Source: Armillaria gallica (lineage: Eukaryota; Basidiomycota; Agaricomycetes; Agaricales; Physalacriaceae). From it: DNA of 64,000 nucleotides. A program made the position numbers and the translations under genes. The notes below the pieces were generated by a model. That model searched no databases. It had not been told where the DNA came from and was given only the letters and a program-made list of their open reading frames with translations. Positions 11,771-25,323 of the stretch are shown piece after piece (within the stretch, counting starts at the first letter, position 1; each line of letters opens with the position of its first letter). The DNA lies in contig JBANDB010000003.1 of NCBI GenBank assembly GCA_037576215.1, positions 4,898,001-4,962,000 on the forward strand, read 5' to 3'.

Positions 11771-12157
11771 TCAGTTTGATCCCGTCTTCGCACCGGGCGC
11801 AGTACAAGTGGTCATTGGGTGCGCAAACCCGTTACCATGAGGGCTGAATCGAGCGCCGCTTGAATGAGATCCTTCGGTGAAAGGCGAGGAAACTGGGTAC
11901 GCGCCCAAAGGCACATGATACGGGGTACTCGATGGGTCGGGGGAGACAACATAGGTGCGGTGACCATCATACACGTCGGGATCTGGAGACTGTTCTGTCT
12001 GCTTCTCATACCAGCCCTCGGTTGATGGTGGTGCCTTTGTGGCTGACGACGATCCGAGAACGGCAAAGGGTGAATGGAACGAGCGCGTCGCCGCTGACGA
12101 GCGCTGCGCTAGAGAGCGTGCTTTGGATGCCAGAGAGCGAGCGGGGCTGAAAAACAT
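11771..12157 (-). CDS. Conserved basidiomycete-type protein with mitochondrial presequence (function unknown)
   Basis: The frame begins MFFSPARSLASKARSLAQRS, an arginine/serine-rich, acid-free, amphipathic N-terminus typical of a mitochondrial import signal. It is followed by RSFHSPFAVLGSS, EGWYEKQTEQSPDPD and RTYVVSPDPSSTPYHVPLGA. The start at 12157 was preferred over the longer frame because the presequence then sits at the N-terminus. The stop at 11771 may not be the true end, since the last 30 residues look less structured and a 3' intron could exist. A TATATA string lies about 75 bp upstream. No enzyme motif was seen. The wording resembles uncharacterised agaric proteins, but this is recollection, not a search. 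Confidence 0.55.
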   Translation of the reverse strand: MFFSPARSLASKARSLAQRSSAATRSFHSPFAVLGSSSATKAPPSTEGWYEKQTEQSPDPDVYDGHRTYVVSPDPSSTPYHVPLGAYPVSSPFTEGSHSSGARFSPHGNGFAHPMTTCTAPGAKTGSN

Positions 12158-13412
12158 GTTGTCGAGGAAGGCAGAGTGAGGGCAAAAGGCAAGGAGGGCA
12201 GACAAGAGCAGACAGACATGGTCATGGGAGCTGGTATATAAGTAAGGGCGGTGAGATTATTTAATCGTGTCAATACAATTCTTTGATCTGGGGTACACTC
12301 CGATCACGTCACGCCACTCTCAGTTAGTGATCTCGCCAGACTCGGAGTCTTGGGGAAACTCCCAGTATGGTTATTGAATATTGTGTGTCTGAGTGCGCCC
12401 ATACGTGTCGATTGCTCCTTGCAGCATGCTACGAAACAATTCAAGACCATAGCTCATATACGGCACTCGCAAATACACCGGGTGTTGCCTGTCGTTGGGG
12501 CTCAAACTTATTCAACTTCCATCAGTCTCGACTTGAAGGAAGCCGTCTTTCGTGGGACTCGTGTCACTGCTTGTCTGCTTATCATGGACGAGACCCAGAA
12601 TTACCGTTCTAAAAGTTACTAATACAGTTGTGGACAAGCAAAGGCCACCAAAAATCCGATTTATTTTTAGAAGGACCTTGTTCGGGTATACAGTGGGGTC
12701 TTTTTGCACACCAGTGTAGATATGGACATGATAAAGATATTTAATGAGCCGATTTCCCGTAGCGTGAGTTTTGACCAAAAAGTTTCCTAAAAATTTGGCT
12801 TACCCCCCAAAAGTCGCAGGAAAAACTTCGGAGATAGCGCAAGCGGTTACAATCCGATTTTTTGGTCCAAATTTTTGGCGCTGCAAAAATGTCGTGGGAA
12901 ATTTTTCCGAGTGCGTTTTTGGGTGATTTCGGCCTCTGGCATTCCGAATCTGAACTTAGATTTTGCCCAGAAAATCTAGTTTACTGTCCCTTCGACCTGT
13001 ATGGAAGCAACGTAAGGGGTAAGGGGGGGGGGGGGGGGTTCGGTTGTGTTGGCCATTTTAAACCTTTGTAAGACATAACGAGGGGCACAGTTGGACGGTG
13101 ACTATTTTGAACGAGTCAAAATAGAATCAAAGTGCGAAATGTCGGATTTTGCCTCAGTCAAAGACCGGGGAATTGCCTAATAAGGAAATATCGAAGGACT
13201 TTTCCCCCCCGGGTTACGAAGGAATCAAATAAGGCCCGAAAGCAGCAAAATTTTGCTCCCTGCGAGGTAAGTGTTGCAGGATTTAGGCAACATAAGTGGC
13301 CGGAAATTAATTGGTTGCCTTTGCTTGTCCACAACGGTACGATGCGTACAGTATCCGATGGCCCAGACATCTATAATACAGCCTCATGCATCCCCGAAAT
13401 TCTTCTTCGGTG
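12158..13412. other. Intergenic stretch with low-complexity DNA and a G16 tract
   Basis: From about 12770 to 13000 the sequence is rich in T and A homopolymer runs within TTTTTGG-like words, unlike the neighbouring genes, and may be an old repeat. A run of 16 G lies at 13023-13038. No gene was recognised. Confidence 0.45.
13023..13038 (+). repeat. G16 homopolymer
   Basis: Sixteen consecutive G on the plus strand, preceded by GGGGTAA. Its exact length is probably uncertain in the assembly. Confidence 0.8.
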
Positions 13413-15780
<2,368 letters not shown>

Positions 15781-16334
15781 CGAAATTAAGAATAGAAGAG
15801 CTGGGAGATACGGTGATGATCGGCTTTACCTTTTGGGGTAACATTCGTGACTTGTGTGACAATGTGAGCGCAAGGAGGCCGGTGGAAGCAAGGAAGGTAT
15901 GCAATTAATTCATGTTCCAGCGAGTTCAACAGTACGGATGATGGTAAATAATACAATGATGAATGAGACTAAATGAAAAAAATAACGTGGAATACCCTGC
16001 ATATAGAGTTATGGAGTTCGTGAAGGAGAGCGAGATCATCATGTACTTGTTTAACTACATACGAATGCAGACCCATAACCGTGCTATATGAAAGCGATGA
16101 CAGACTTGAAAGATCGTGAATGAAGATGAGGAGGATGACCGTGATGCACTTGGTGAAACAATTATTAGGTGGATATGTTTTGAAGCAGTCGTAATCGTCA
16201 TCTAAGTGCAATAACCTTACGCAATGATTATTAAATGTTGCATGCAGGCAAGAGAGCAAAGCGCACCAAATATATAGATACCACATAGCATGTACACGGG
16301 CATGAAACGAAAAACCATCCCGCAGCAGATCGTC
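15781..16334. other. Intergenic stretch, nothing recognised
   Basis: An AT-rich gap between the start of the PFK2/FBPase2 gene and the end of the casein kinase gene. No coding signal was seen. Confidence 0.45.
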
Positions 16335-18658
16335 TCATGCCCGACAACAAAACAGGGCGAAGAAGCCTTTCTTGCGCCCTATATCCTCGTCTTGCTCCCC
16401 AACTCTAGCCATCTGATCGCGATCGTACACAGCCATTCCTCTAGCACCTGTAAGTCCATGCAGATCCCGCGTACCAGTACCGCCAGTTGTCGTTCCATCC
16501 CGAGAGTTAGTCCCGTTCTTTCCTTGACCTTGGTTGTACAGGAATGACTCGGAACCGTTGGGATGGAGATTGGCCAGTCCATTCGGGTTCGGTGAATGTC
16601 GTCCGTACTCGCGCCCTGCTCCGGAACGGTATCCGTTTGGGCTGGGAGCAGTGGCATACGGATGAGGGGGGATGCCGACGCTTGCGAGAGCACTTGCTTC
16701 CCGCTGCTGTTGGCTTGTCCGTCGACTTGTTGGGGCAAGAGGCTGAACACTACCGATGTCACGGGCAGAGTTGGTTCTCTCTTGAGCAGCGGGTCGCCGG
16801 CTACTGCCCTTGACGTGCACTGGTGCCGGACTGAGGACGAGAGGTGATGTAGAATTGGGGTCTGCATTTTGGCGCGATCGTCGGTGACCGTGGTCGCGGT
16901 CTCGCCGATGCTCGCGATGAGCATGAGGAGATGCTGCATTAGCATGAGCTTGAGCAAGGTGGTGCGAGCTCGACTAGTTGAGGATAGATTAATATGGAAA
17001 CCACGAGCAGACAATACGGTATGACATACGTTGCTAGCCTCCCAACCTTTACCGTTATTGAGAAGCATCCAATCGAACACGCCATCCTCTGGCTCGCCCA
17101 AAGTCTTCAAGACTTTGGTGAAAAGTTCTCGCAAGAAGTCATAGTCAGGAGTTTCCTCGAACCCAAGTTTCCTGACATAGTTCATGTAAATCGCGAACTC
17201 CTCTGCAAAATCATTAAATTATTTGATAAAAGATGTGGAAGTAAGGAAGCTTACCGGGGAATCCTTCGCAAAGTTCCGTAATGGCTGTTGTCTGCTTCTT
17301 TTCTCCAATTTTTTCGTATTTTTGTTTGTTGGTCGCCGCCCTCAGACCTTGCCATGGAAGACCACCCCGCAAAAAGTACATAAACACATGGCCAAGCGAT
17401 TCAAGATCGTCGCGTCTTGACTGTTCGCGCCCGAGATGGGTATTGATTGACATGTATCGTGCGGTGCCAGATAGTGACTTTCGTTCCCTGTAAGGTATAT
17501 GCACCTTCGTCTTTGGGTCTCTATAATGTTTTGCCATGCCGAAGTCTAAGAAAGCCATCAGTTCCGGTAATAAGCACTAATGGCCCAAGATAGAACGGCA
17601 AAAGACATAGCCGCCTCCATCGGCACACAGAAAGAATAGAGCTGAAGTCACATACCAATAACATGAATAGTATTTGCAGTCTTGGTACCCGGCACACCGA
17701 TCAAGAAGTTGTCTGGTTTGATGTCGCGATAGATTAAAGACTTCTCGTGAATGGCCTGCACGCGAGTAACCTAGATCGAACCGGCTGTGTTAGCATGTGA
17801 CATGTGTGACGATGAGCCTTCACTGATGGTACCCTCGGAAACAATACGAAAGACGAAGCCAAGGCTCGGAATGTGAGGGCGCCCTGCATGAACGCTCACC
17901 ATTTGTTTCGCTGCCATACAAACAGTCTTGATGGAGAACTTGCGACCGCACATGTCAAAAAGATCCTCCAAGTTCGGGCCAAGGAGGTCAATGACCAAGA
18001 CATTGTGAAGACCCTCTTGACCAAAATGATGAACCTGTGGAACACCAGCTGCGGTTTTTCAAATGAATAAACGTAAACCGTTGAGAGAGTAGTTTGTACG
18101 TACGAGTTCCATTCAGGGTCCGGTATGACCTGAATTCGTCTCGAAGCTGTGGGGCGTCGGACTTACGAGGTTCCTGGCGAAGAGTGTGTTGGAGACAGCA
18201 AACATGGGGTGGTGAGTTGACATACAAATTTAATGGCGACGGGGGTGTTAGAGAGCATTTTGGTGCCTGCATCACGGATGATTAGTTTGAGAGGTACAAT
18301 GACAGCTATAACAGCGATGATGGAGGGAACAGCACAGCACAGAAGAGCCAGCAAACAAAGCAGAAAGGTCGCGCGGAATGTCGTGTTTGGCCGTACAGCT
18401 CCGAGCGGTCCTAGAAGACGACCCATAGAAGCGGCAAGAGGATACGTAGCCAATGGTTTGAAACGGGAATTTGGATATCAAGCGGCGACGAGGAAAGTCG
18501 AGTATAACGAGCAAGTAATGCATACCTTCGAACACGACACCAAACGATCCTTCCCCAATTTTCTTTCCAACACGATAGTGACTTCCAACAATTCCATTCG
18601 ACGTGGAAGACTGCGAAGGATGGGGAGACGAAGATGCGATGACATGGGGCGTGGCCAT
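16335..18658 (-). CDS. Casein kinase I, plasma-membrane (Yck) type
   Basis: It starts at 18658 in an ideal context (CCACCATGG). Exon 1 (18658-18526) gives the glycine loop [19 protein letters not shown], and exon 2 (18266-18226) gives VAIKF with the catalytic Lys. Next come [11 protein letters not shown], the catalytic loop [24 protein letters not shown], the CK1 signature [15 protein letters not shown] and [18 protein letters not shown]. After the kinase fold, about 200 residues are rich in His, Ser, Asn, Gly and Pro. The protein ends [12 protein letters not shown]. The near-terminal Cys-Cys pair matches the lipidation (palmitoylation) site of yeast Yck1/Yck2, so plasma-membrane anchoring is inferred. 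Family knowledge: these kinases act in endocytosis, nutrient sensing and bud morphogenesis. There are several introns of 50 to 100 nt. Confidence 0.92.
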
Positions 18659-20208
18659 GGTGGACTATGATAGGCAGAAATAGTGAGCGAGAAGAGAAAG
18701 GGAAGGGTATGGCTGGGAGCAAGCCCAGTGGTAAGTAAAAGGAGAGAGGCCACAGAGGACCTGGATTTTCTATATAGAGCGTTCCGTTTCACCACGTGGC
18801 ACAGCCGGCCGTCTCCTATTGTCCGTTGTGTAGCACCGACGCCCCCAACAATTGAGTCCTTGCTTTTGCCTTTCTGCGTTTTAGTTCAATCGGCATGCCA
18901 TGGCCTTGCCATTTCTGAGTATGTGTATCCCATCGCTCGCCGTCGGCAGTTCGTCCTGAGACTCGCTCTACTGTTCTTTAGCGGCGCTTTTCTTCTGCTT
19001 CTGTTAAAATACCGCCGTGACTGATTGTATCATGTCTTGTCTACTGGCGCCCGTTATGCTCAACCAGCTTATGCTTTACTCGTATGAAAATCTGCCAGAT
19101 CTGGATGGCCTTCTCAGCTTGCTCTACAACGTAACCTTTTTACCTACAGGGTAATGTACCGAGGTCTTCTTATCTCTCGCAAGGACCATCCTTGTCGGCA
19201 CTCCGTGGTATAAGGTACTTTTAGTGAAACAGCGCCCACCTCGAGACTCTTTTCTCAGGCTTACCCTTGCGGCATATTCCTAGTGGTCGAGTTCGGAATC
19301 TGCAGCCTTCGCAGGAAGTTTAACTTACTTTCATTAAACTCGGGCTCGGAGCACCGTCTTCACCATGCCTCGAATGCATTCCATATCATTACTACCGGTG
19401 TTCCTCTGACCGGTCTTGTTCCCTGTCGATCTCTTCAGGTCGTCCCGAATCCGTACACTGGAGGTAAGTTCCAGTCTGTGAACGAGGCATATGCCTATTG
19501 AATCGGTGCATAATCTGTCACTCATCAATGAAAGTCCTGAACTGTTATGAACCGCGAGAGGCTTCCCTCTTCTTCTCAAACTGGGGCACGTATCCCGCAA
19601 CACGTACATGCATTGCATATCCTTCATCTTATGACGGATCCGTTTCGTCATGCTAGGTAAGCACGATTCCAATGCGCTCCATCAGCCATCAGTTTGGCTT
19701 TGAATAGACACCTTTATTTTTTCCCATTTTTAAGTCGTTAAGCGATTCTGCTGAAGAGGCACGGTCGCAAGTCACTTTTTGCTTCCCTTGAGAGGCAATT
19801 CTGCGTTCATCAATTACGATAGATCTGTGTATCCAGATTTCCAGTTCCAGTCGAAGGACTGTTACCTACAGCTTTATTCAAATACGAATGTAAGTAGGAA
19901 GCCACGTTGTCGGCCTTCTGCTTCCTCGTTTTCGACTTGAGTGAGCGAGATCAAAGCGTGATACTCAGGGCGTAACTCTTACACTCCCTTGCGGGACAAT
20001 GATATATTATTTGACTAACAATGCTAGGGCTACAGTACAGACGACCTTCATGGCTACAGATACATTTGTGTTACACGTCTTTGAACTACCACCTGGCGGA
20101 GTCATTCGCCTGTAAACGTCCGTATAGGTGTAATTCATAACTGCCTGACAGGAGCGGCGACTAAGGGGAAAGCACAGCTGATGATAGAAAACTAGGCGTC
20201 CAGAGCAA
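18659..20208. other. Intergenic stretch of about 1.5 kb
   Basis: A TATATAG string on the minus strand near 18770 could be a TATA box of the casein kinase gene. The remainder contains only short frames with no domains or splice pattern. Nothing else was seen. Confidence 0.45.
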
Positions 20209-21425
20209 TCATGAATCGAAGCAGGACAATGTCGTCGTCCTACCAAGTCCTCGACGAGCTGGTCGAGCCACAAGGAGCGGCGTTGGAGGATTAGGGCCAC
20301 TAGGGTCAGTGTCCGATGATGTTGTGGTCCTGCCTATACTGTGACGAGAGGCGACGAGTGGCGCGGAAGGGATCACCGCCGCCGTGTCAGGGGTGGACGG
20401 GAGCGAAGTCACAGCTGGCTGCGCATGTACCGAGACTGCCGTCGTCGGTGATGACAGAGCAATGGGTGGGTCATGAGCAACCTTCTGCTTCTTGCCAGGA
20501 CTAAGCTCCTTCTCGGGATCATCCAGGGTCCTTTTCTTCATCGCCTCTATATTGGCATTTTCCCTCTCCCAGTGCCGCCGCATGACTTCTTCAATTAGCT
20601 GCTTCTCCCTTTCCTCGCTCTCCAGCCTAGCGCGCTCCTGTGCAACACACCGGTCGTAATGGTGTAGAGATGACTTTGTTGCCAGTGCTACCTGAGACTT
20701 GGCCACCCATGTTCGTCGCTCCTCTACGGACCAGGACTTCACTTCATGCTCCTCCTTCAGAGGTAACACTCGCCAGGGGTAGGACACATTCGGGCTAGCA
20801 CGGTATTCTGCCAACGCCGACATATCCTGCGACTGACACCTCGTCGTCGCCTCTTCCAGGGAAAGGTATCCAGTTTCAAGTAGACGGTGGAGAATCTTCC
20901 CTTTGATATGAGGTCGCGTAGGGCGTGTATCGTCCAAACGAAGCTCGTATTCTGATATACCGACGAGAGCGTCGAAAGTCTCTGCCACAGGCTCGGTAGT
21001 AGCCACATAGGCATAGTCGCGTACTTTGATGCCGTTCCTCTCGAGCATTCGGGCGATGTCTTCGGGATCATGTTCAATAATTTCCGTCGGAACCGGGGAC
21101 GGGGTTCTTACTATGGGCTCTGAAGTATTCATCTGTAAGGATGGGGGTCAACACATCGAAAAGCCACCCAGAAACGAAAGGGACGTACAATTTCGCTGTG
21201 ACTGTCGTGCATACTAGGAAGCCGGTTGACGTTAGATTCCTCCAGAACATCAATCATCTCGGTAGAACTATCCAAGGCACCAAGAGACCCAGCATCACTA
21301 CTTTGTGGGTTGCGGAATTTGACAGAGAGCATGCCGTTGACGGTAGTCTTGAGGTTGAGTTGGTAGCCAAAAGGAAATGTCAAAGAGAAAGATCTGGAGT
21401 TCTTCTTGGTGAGAGTGGAAGACAT
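20209..21425 (-). CDS. Uncharacterised protein, charged and proline/serine-rich C-terminus
   Basis: Two exons: exon 1 from ATG 21425 (MSSTLTKKNSRSFSLTF..) to about 21187, then a phase-0 intron with GTACGT donor and CTTACAG acceptor, then a long exon from MNTSEPIVRTPSPVPTEI to the stop at 20209. The total is about 385 residues. The region RNGIKVRDYAYV to SYPWRVLPLKEEHE looks folded. It is followed by a highly charged probable helix (ERARLESEEREKQLIEEVMR), a basic stretch GKKQK that could be a nuclear signal, and a Thr/Ser/Pro-rich tail with repeated RRGLGRTTT-like words. No known domain was recognised. The splice signals and uninterrupted frame support a real gene. Confidence 0.7.
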
Positions 21426-22056
21426 TCCGGGTAGGGACAAAGAATCGTGATGATGAGGGGACTTATATGATTCCCTGAGCTGGTTCAAGCTCAGGCTGTC
21501 AGCTGCGCGGAGAAAGTGGGACTTGGGTGGATGTTGCTTTGTTCGTTCCATGTGGTCATAAAAGTCTATGGGAATAATTTATGTCACAATAAAGATCACA
21601 ATATAGGAATGGTCGTCAAGATGGGCATTCTTTGTTGTGGTTGTTGTGTAAGGGCGGTCTTGGAGTCATGCCGGGACCTTGATGAATGGTGGAGCATTGC
21701 CATCGATTTGTGATCCCGGATCAAACCTCCGGATCATCCAAGACCCGAGCCGGCCCGCCTTGCAGCGCCAGCGCGTCAGCCCTGATTCTCGACCACCACA
21801 CACTGATACATGACCCAGGCAAGGTATATGAACCTGTGAGCTGTAAGACTTTTTTCCCTAGAAATTTAATATATGCTCTATCTTTATCTATGTATAGGTA
21901 GCATAGTACCTGGCATAGTACCGTTTGCCGTGGCGCCACTCGTATTCACCATTGTTCATTTACCAACGTGGCATTGTTCACAAAACGCGTTTTCTGAGCG
22001 GCGAAAATTTGATATGCTCGCAACGCTCTGGTCTCTCAGACTGAAAATCACTGGCC
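21426..22056. other. Divergent intergenic region
   Basis: This probably holds the promoters of the minus-strand unknown gene and the plus-strand F-box gene. No specific site was recognised. Confidence 0.4.
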
Positions 22057-23577
22057 ATGGAATGTGCGTGGTTTAGCACATACTTAGCAACGGACACTTA
22101 CCCTTTTCCAACAGGTGAAGAAACCAGAGAGACTGCAATTAGAGATACCACAAGCCGTATCAAGGAGCTTGAAGTCCGGAAGGAACGCCTACTACAAGAG
22201 TTCAACGAAGTGGACCACGAGTTGCAGCTTGCTCATGCGCGACACAGGCAGCTGCTCAACCAAAGCGCGCCTATTTCCGTCCTTCCGTTCGAGGTGTTGT
22301 CCTCCATCTTCATGCTGTGCTCTGAAGATGCCATCTGCTCCCGGTTTTCATTTGGCATCATTGCTTCTCACGTTTCCAGTACCTGGCGGGCCGTTGCCAC
22401 TGGTACACCTATGCTCTGGAGTAGCATATTCATAAACCACAATGCGAAGCATTCGAATAGCTCTCTTGTCGAGAAGCTGGAGTTGCTGAACATGCATCTG
22501 AGCCGATCTGGCGAGTGCTTGCTGAGCATCCGTTTGCAGGTCAACGGAAATTTCCCTTGGCCAGAATTACTTGATACCATGGTCGCACATTTATGGCGAT
22601 GCAACGAGCTCTCCATCTCCATAACTAACAACTTCTCGCCGATCGAGGATGCCATCGAGAAGTTGCGAATGTTGGCCGCGCACCACCTCGAACGCTTGTC
22701 TATCCGAATCACATTTTATCCTCATCATCCTCACCAACAAACACAATATGAACTTGTGACGCCTCAGATTTTTTCTGGCGGGGCCGATTCTTTGACATTC
22801 GTGCGCCTTTCCGGCGTCTCTGGCCCCCTCCAGCCGCCCTTGGGCAACGTCACAACCCTTCACATCGATGGGACCCACATGGACGACCTGCATTTGGACC
22901 AGTGTCGGGTTTTCCTTGGCTCCATGACCAAACTAAACAACCTCTCATTGTCTAGAATGAAGCTAAGACCTGGTCTTCCGAGAGAATCTACGCCTATCTA
23001 TCTTCCAAATCTCCAGTCCCTTCGTGTCAGCGGTACCGATGAACTCGACCGCTCTCGCATGCTAATGGCCCAACTACCTCTGTCCCAGATTCACTCCCTC
23101 ACTCTTAGGGGTATTGATGATTTGGGTGATAACCAGTTTCCCAACGTTCGCTTTCTCACCTTGAGTGCATGCTCATTCCCCAGTACACAATTAGGACACA
23201 CTGTGGATGCGTTTCCATCGGTCACTAATATCGACTGTGATTTGGCCGTCATTTCGATACTGTTGATACTGTCGTGGACAGGCGATGACGCTGAAAACGA
23301 CGGCACACCCGCTTTCTGGAAGAAAGTGGAGACTCTTTCCATTCGGCATATGGAGTCTATACATATCGATTTGTTTATTCGCTTGGTCATGGCTCGAGTG
23401 AAGAAGAGTGGCGCATTTCGCCTTCTGCGTCTTGATCGTCGAAGCCGATCTGCTCTCCGTTCCAAAAATGAGCTAACACGGCTCGAAAGGATGGTTACTA
23501 TCGAGGACTGCGAAGGAGTGGAACCTTGGCCACCTGGTCTTGAGTATGAGGACGATGACGACAGTTTTTGGGACTAG
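22057..23577 (+). CDS. F-box domain protein (basidiomycete expanded family)
   Basis: A single open frame of 506 codons. Residues about 25-70 form a coiled coil (RIKELEVRKERLLQEFNEVD). The F-box-like motif follows: ISVLPFEVLSSIFMLC, then SHVSSTWRAVATGTPMLWSS. The rest is a leucine-rich, repeat-like substrate-binding region (LTFVRLSGVSGPL, LTLRGIDDLGD, VRFLTLSACSF). The protein ends in an acidic EDDDDSFWD tail. Family knowledge: F-box proteins bind Skp1 and select targets for SCF ubiquitin ligases, and Agaricomycetes have hundreds of this type. The extreme N-terminus is uncertain. A good acceptor (TTTCCAACAG, ending just before GTGAAGAAACC) lies about 55 nt after the chosen ATG, so the true first exon could be further upstream. 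Confidence 0.8.
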   Translation: MECAWFSTYLATDTYPFPTGEETRETAIRDTTSRIKELEVRKERLLQEFNEVDHELQLAHARHRQLLNQSAPISVLPFEVLSSIFMLCSEDAICSRFSFGIIASHVSSTWRAVATGTPMLWSSIFINHNAKHSNSSLVEKLELLNMHLSRSGECLLSIRLQVNGNFPWPELLDTMVAHLWRCNELSISITNNFSPIEDAIEKLRMLAAHHLERLSIRITFYPHHPHQQTQYELVTPQIFSGGADSLTFVRLSGVSGPLQPPLGNVTTLHIDGTHMDDLHLDQCRVFLGSMTKLNNLSLSRMKLRPGLPRESTPIYLPNLQSLRVSGTDELDRSRMLMAQLPLSQIHSLTLRGIDDLGDNQFPNVRFLTLSACSFPSTQLGHTVDAFPSVTNIDCDLAVISILLILSWTGDDAENDGTPAFWKKVETLSIRHMESIHIDLFIRLVMARVKKSGAFRLLRLDRRSRSALRSKNELTRLERMVTIEDCEGVEPWPPGLEYEDDDDSFWD

Positions 23578-24364
23578 GTTGTATTTGGTGAGAAAGTTCC
23601 GTACATGGTTGTGTTTTCCCTCGCTGATACACTATCTATAATATTCAAGCTCCGTTGACCATAATGAAACGAATCTCCGTGAACTCCGTTGCTGCCTTGT
23701 TTAGATTTTCCGTGTTATAAAGCTAGCTCAACATATACCCACGCACTCCAGAACACCGAACCATGTACATACTAATAGCCACTGCTAGCAGGTGAATATA
23801 CCCCCGATTCGGCGCCGCAGCTTATAGCTTGTAGCGTTACTAACATATTCCGGCGGCGGCGTCCGTTCAGACGCAGCGACGCAGCGGGTGGTTATCAATA
23901 TACCCGGTTAGGATACCGAAGACCGAGATGACTAGAGATGACTGTACACTGTGCATAGGCCGAAGAGACCGGGAAATCAAAAGCTGCCTCTTGCTCCCTT
24001 TTCTAGGATGTGGAATGAGTATGGGTAATATCTGAAGGCCGTAGAGTTGTTTTACGGCAGGCGCGGGCGGGAACATGAGGCCGCCGGTTTCCAAAAAGCG
24101 CCTGCGTGTGACGTCGCCAATGTGACGAATGATTTGTCAAAGTGCCAAGCCATTGAGTAAGCGGTCCATTCTCGCACAGGGACCTGTGTAAGCACTTGAC
24201 CAGCTATATACACTTTTGATGATCATCCCGCCTTTCCTTCGCCATTGACAGCGTCCCCCTCTGTATATCGAACTTTTCCCTGCTATCCCCACCCTATACT
24301 GCGACTACAATAAATCGCCGGCTTCAGTCCGTTACTTACTCTTCCCTTCCACTCTCCGGCAGTA
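23578..24364. other. Intergenic stretch, promoter of the DsbA-like gene
   Basis: A TATATAC string near 24203 lies about 155 bp upstream of the next ATG, and pyrimidine-rich DNA precedes the start. No gene was recognised. Confidence 0.4.
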
Positions 24365-25323
24365 ATGTCAACCATCAAGATAACTGTCGTCAATGACCTG
24401 GTACGTCCAACAGCTCTTTCCCTCGAGATCTTCTCAAGTTTTTACCATTAGGTTTGCCCAAACTGCTACATAGGCCATCATGAACTGCTCAGCGCCATCT
24501 CCTACTGCAAAGCTGTTCTCCGTCTTCCGTTGAACTTCGATATCGAGTTCAGACCCTTCCAGCTCATTCCTCGTACTATTCTCAACGAAGACACGCCCAA
24601 ACTTAGCAGGGCCGCTTTTTTCACCCAGCACTTGGGCAAGGATGCGTTTGAGAGTTTTGCGGAGCACTCTGTCATGAAGTGGGCAGAAGAGCGCAAAATG
24701 AACATGTCAGTTCGTAATCATTGTTCTATGGCACTTCACTCAGACTGGCATCTAGCACTTTCACCGGTGTCATTAGTGCATCCACGAGAGCCCACCGCAT
24801 GTCAAGGAAGGCGTATCGCCTCGGCGGACAGAACCTACAGCTTCCATTCCTCTGCGGTGTATTCAAAGCCTATCTTGACCAAGGCCTAGACATCGCCGAT
24901 GTTCATGTTCTTGCCCAAATTGCTGAGACCGCCAAGATCATGACCAAGGAGCAGGTTTGTTGGTTTTCAGTTTCTTCATCACACCGTACTTATCATCTTT
25001 CGCCAGGCCGTCGACTTCCTTCTGTCCGATGAACTTGAAGATGAGGTCCACAACCTGTGTGAAGAAGCGAAGAATAAGGGGTTCAATGGTGTACCGACCA
25101 TAATCATCAACGAAAGGTGGCGGGTAAATGGCGGCCAGTCTTCCGAAGTTTTTGTCAGGGCGAGTGGTCTCTTTATCGGCTCCTGTCATTCGATTATTCA
25201 TGCGTTTTTTCTCAATAGATATTCAAGAAACTTGCTGACTGCGGTGGTTGCCCATCTGCCGCGCCTTCACCTTTTGCTCCTATGCTTGAAAATGACATCA
25301 CCCACGCTCCGATTGTTGTGTAA
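24365..25323 (+). CDS. DsbA/FrnE-like thioredoxin-fold oxidoreductase with CPNC motif
   Basis: Five exons (24365-24400, 24452-24705, 24744-24954, 25007-25153, 25219-25323) join in frame to 250 residues. The order is that of the FrnE subfamily of DsbA-like proteins: MSTIKITVVNDL, then VCPNCYIGHHELL (active-site position), a helical insert with STRAHRMSRKAYRL and LPFLCGVFKAYLDQG, and the cis-proline loop GFNGVPTIIINERWRVNGGQ. Family members usually carry CPWC; here the dipeptide is Pro-Asn, but both cysteines are kept. There is no signal peptide, so a cytosolic location is likely. The substrate is unknown; family members act as disulphide isomerases or glutathione-linked enzymes. Confidence 0.85.
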
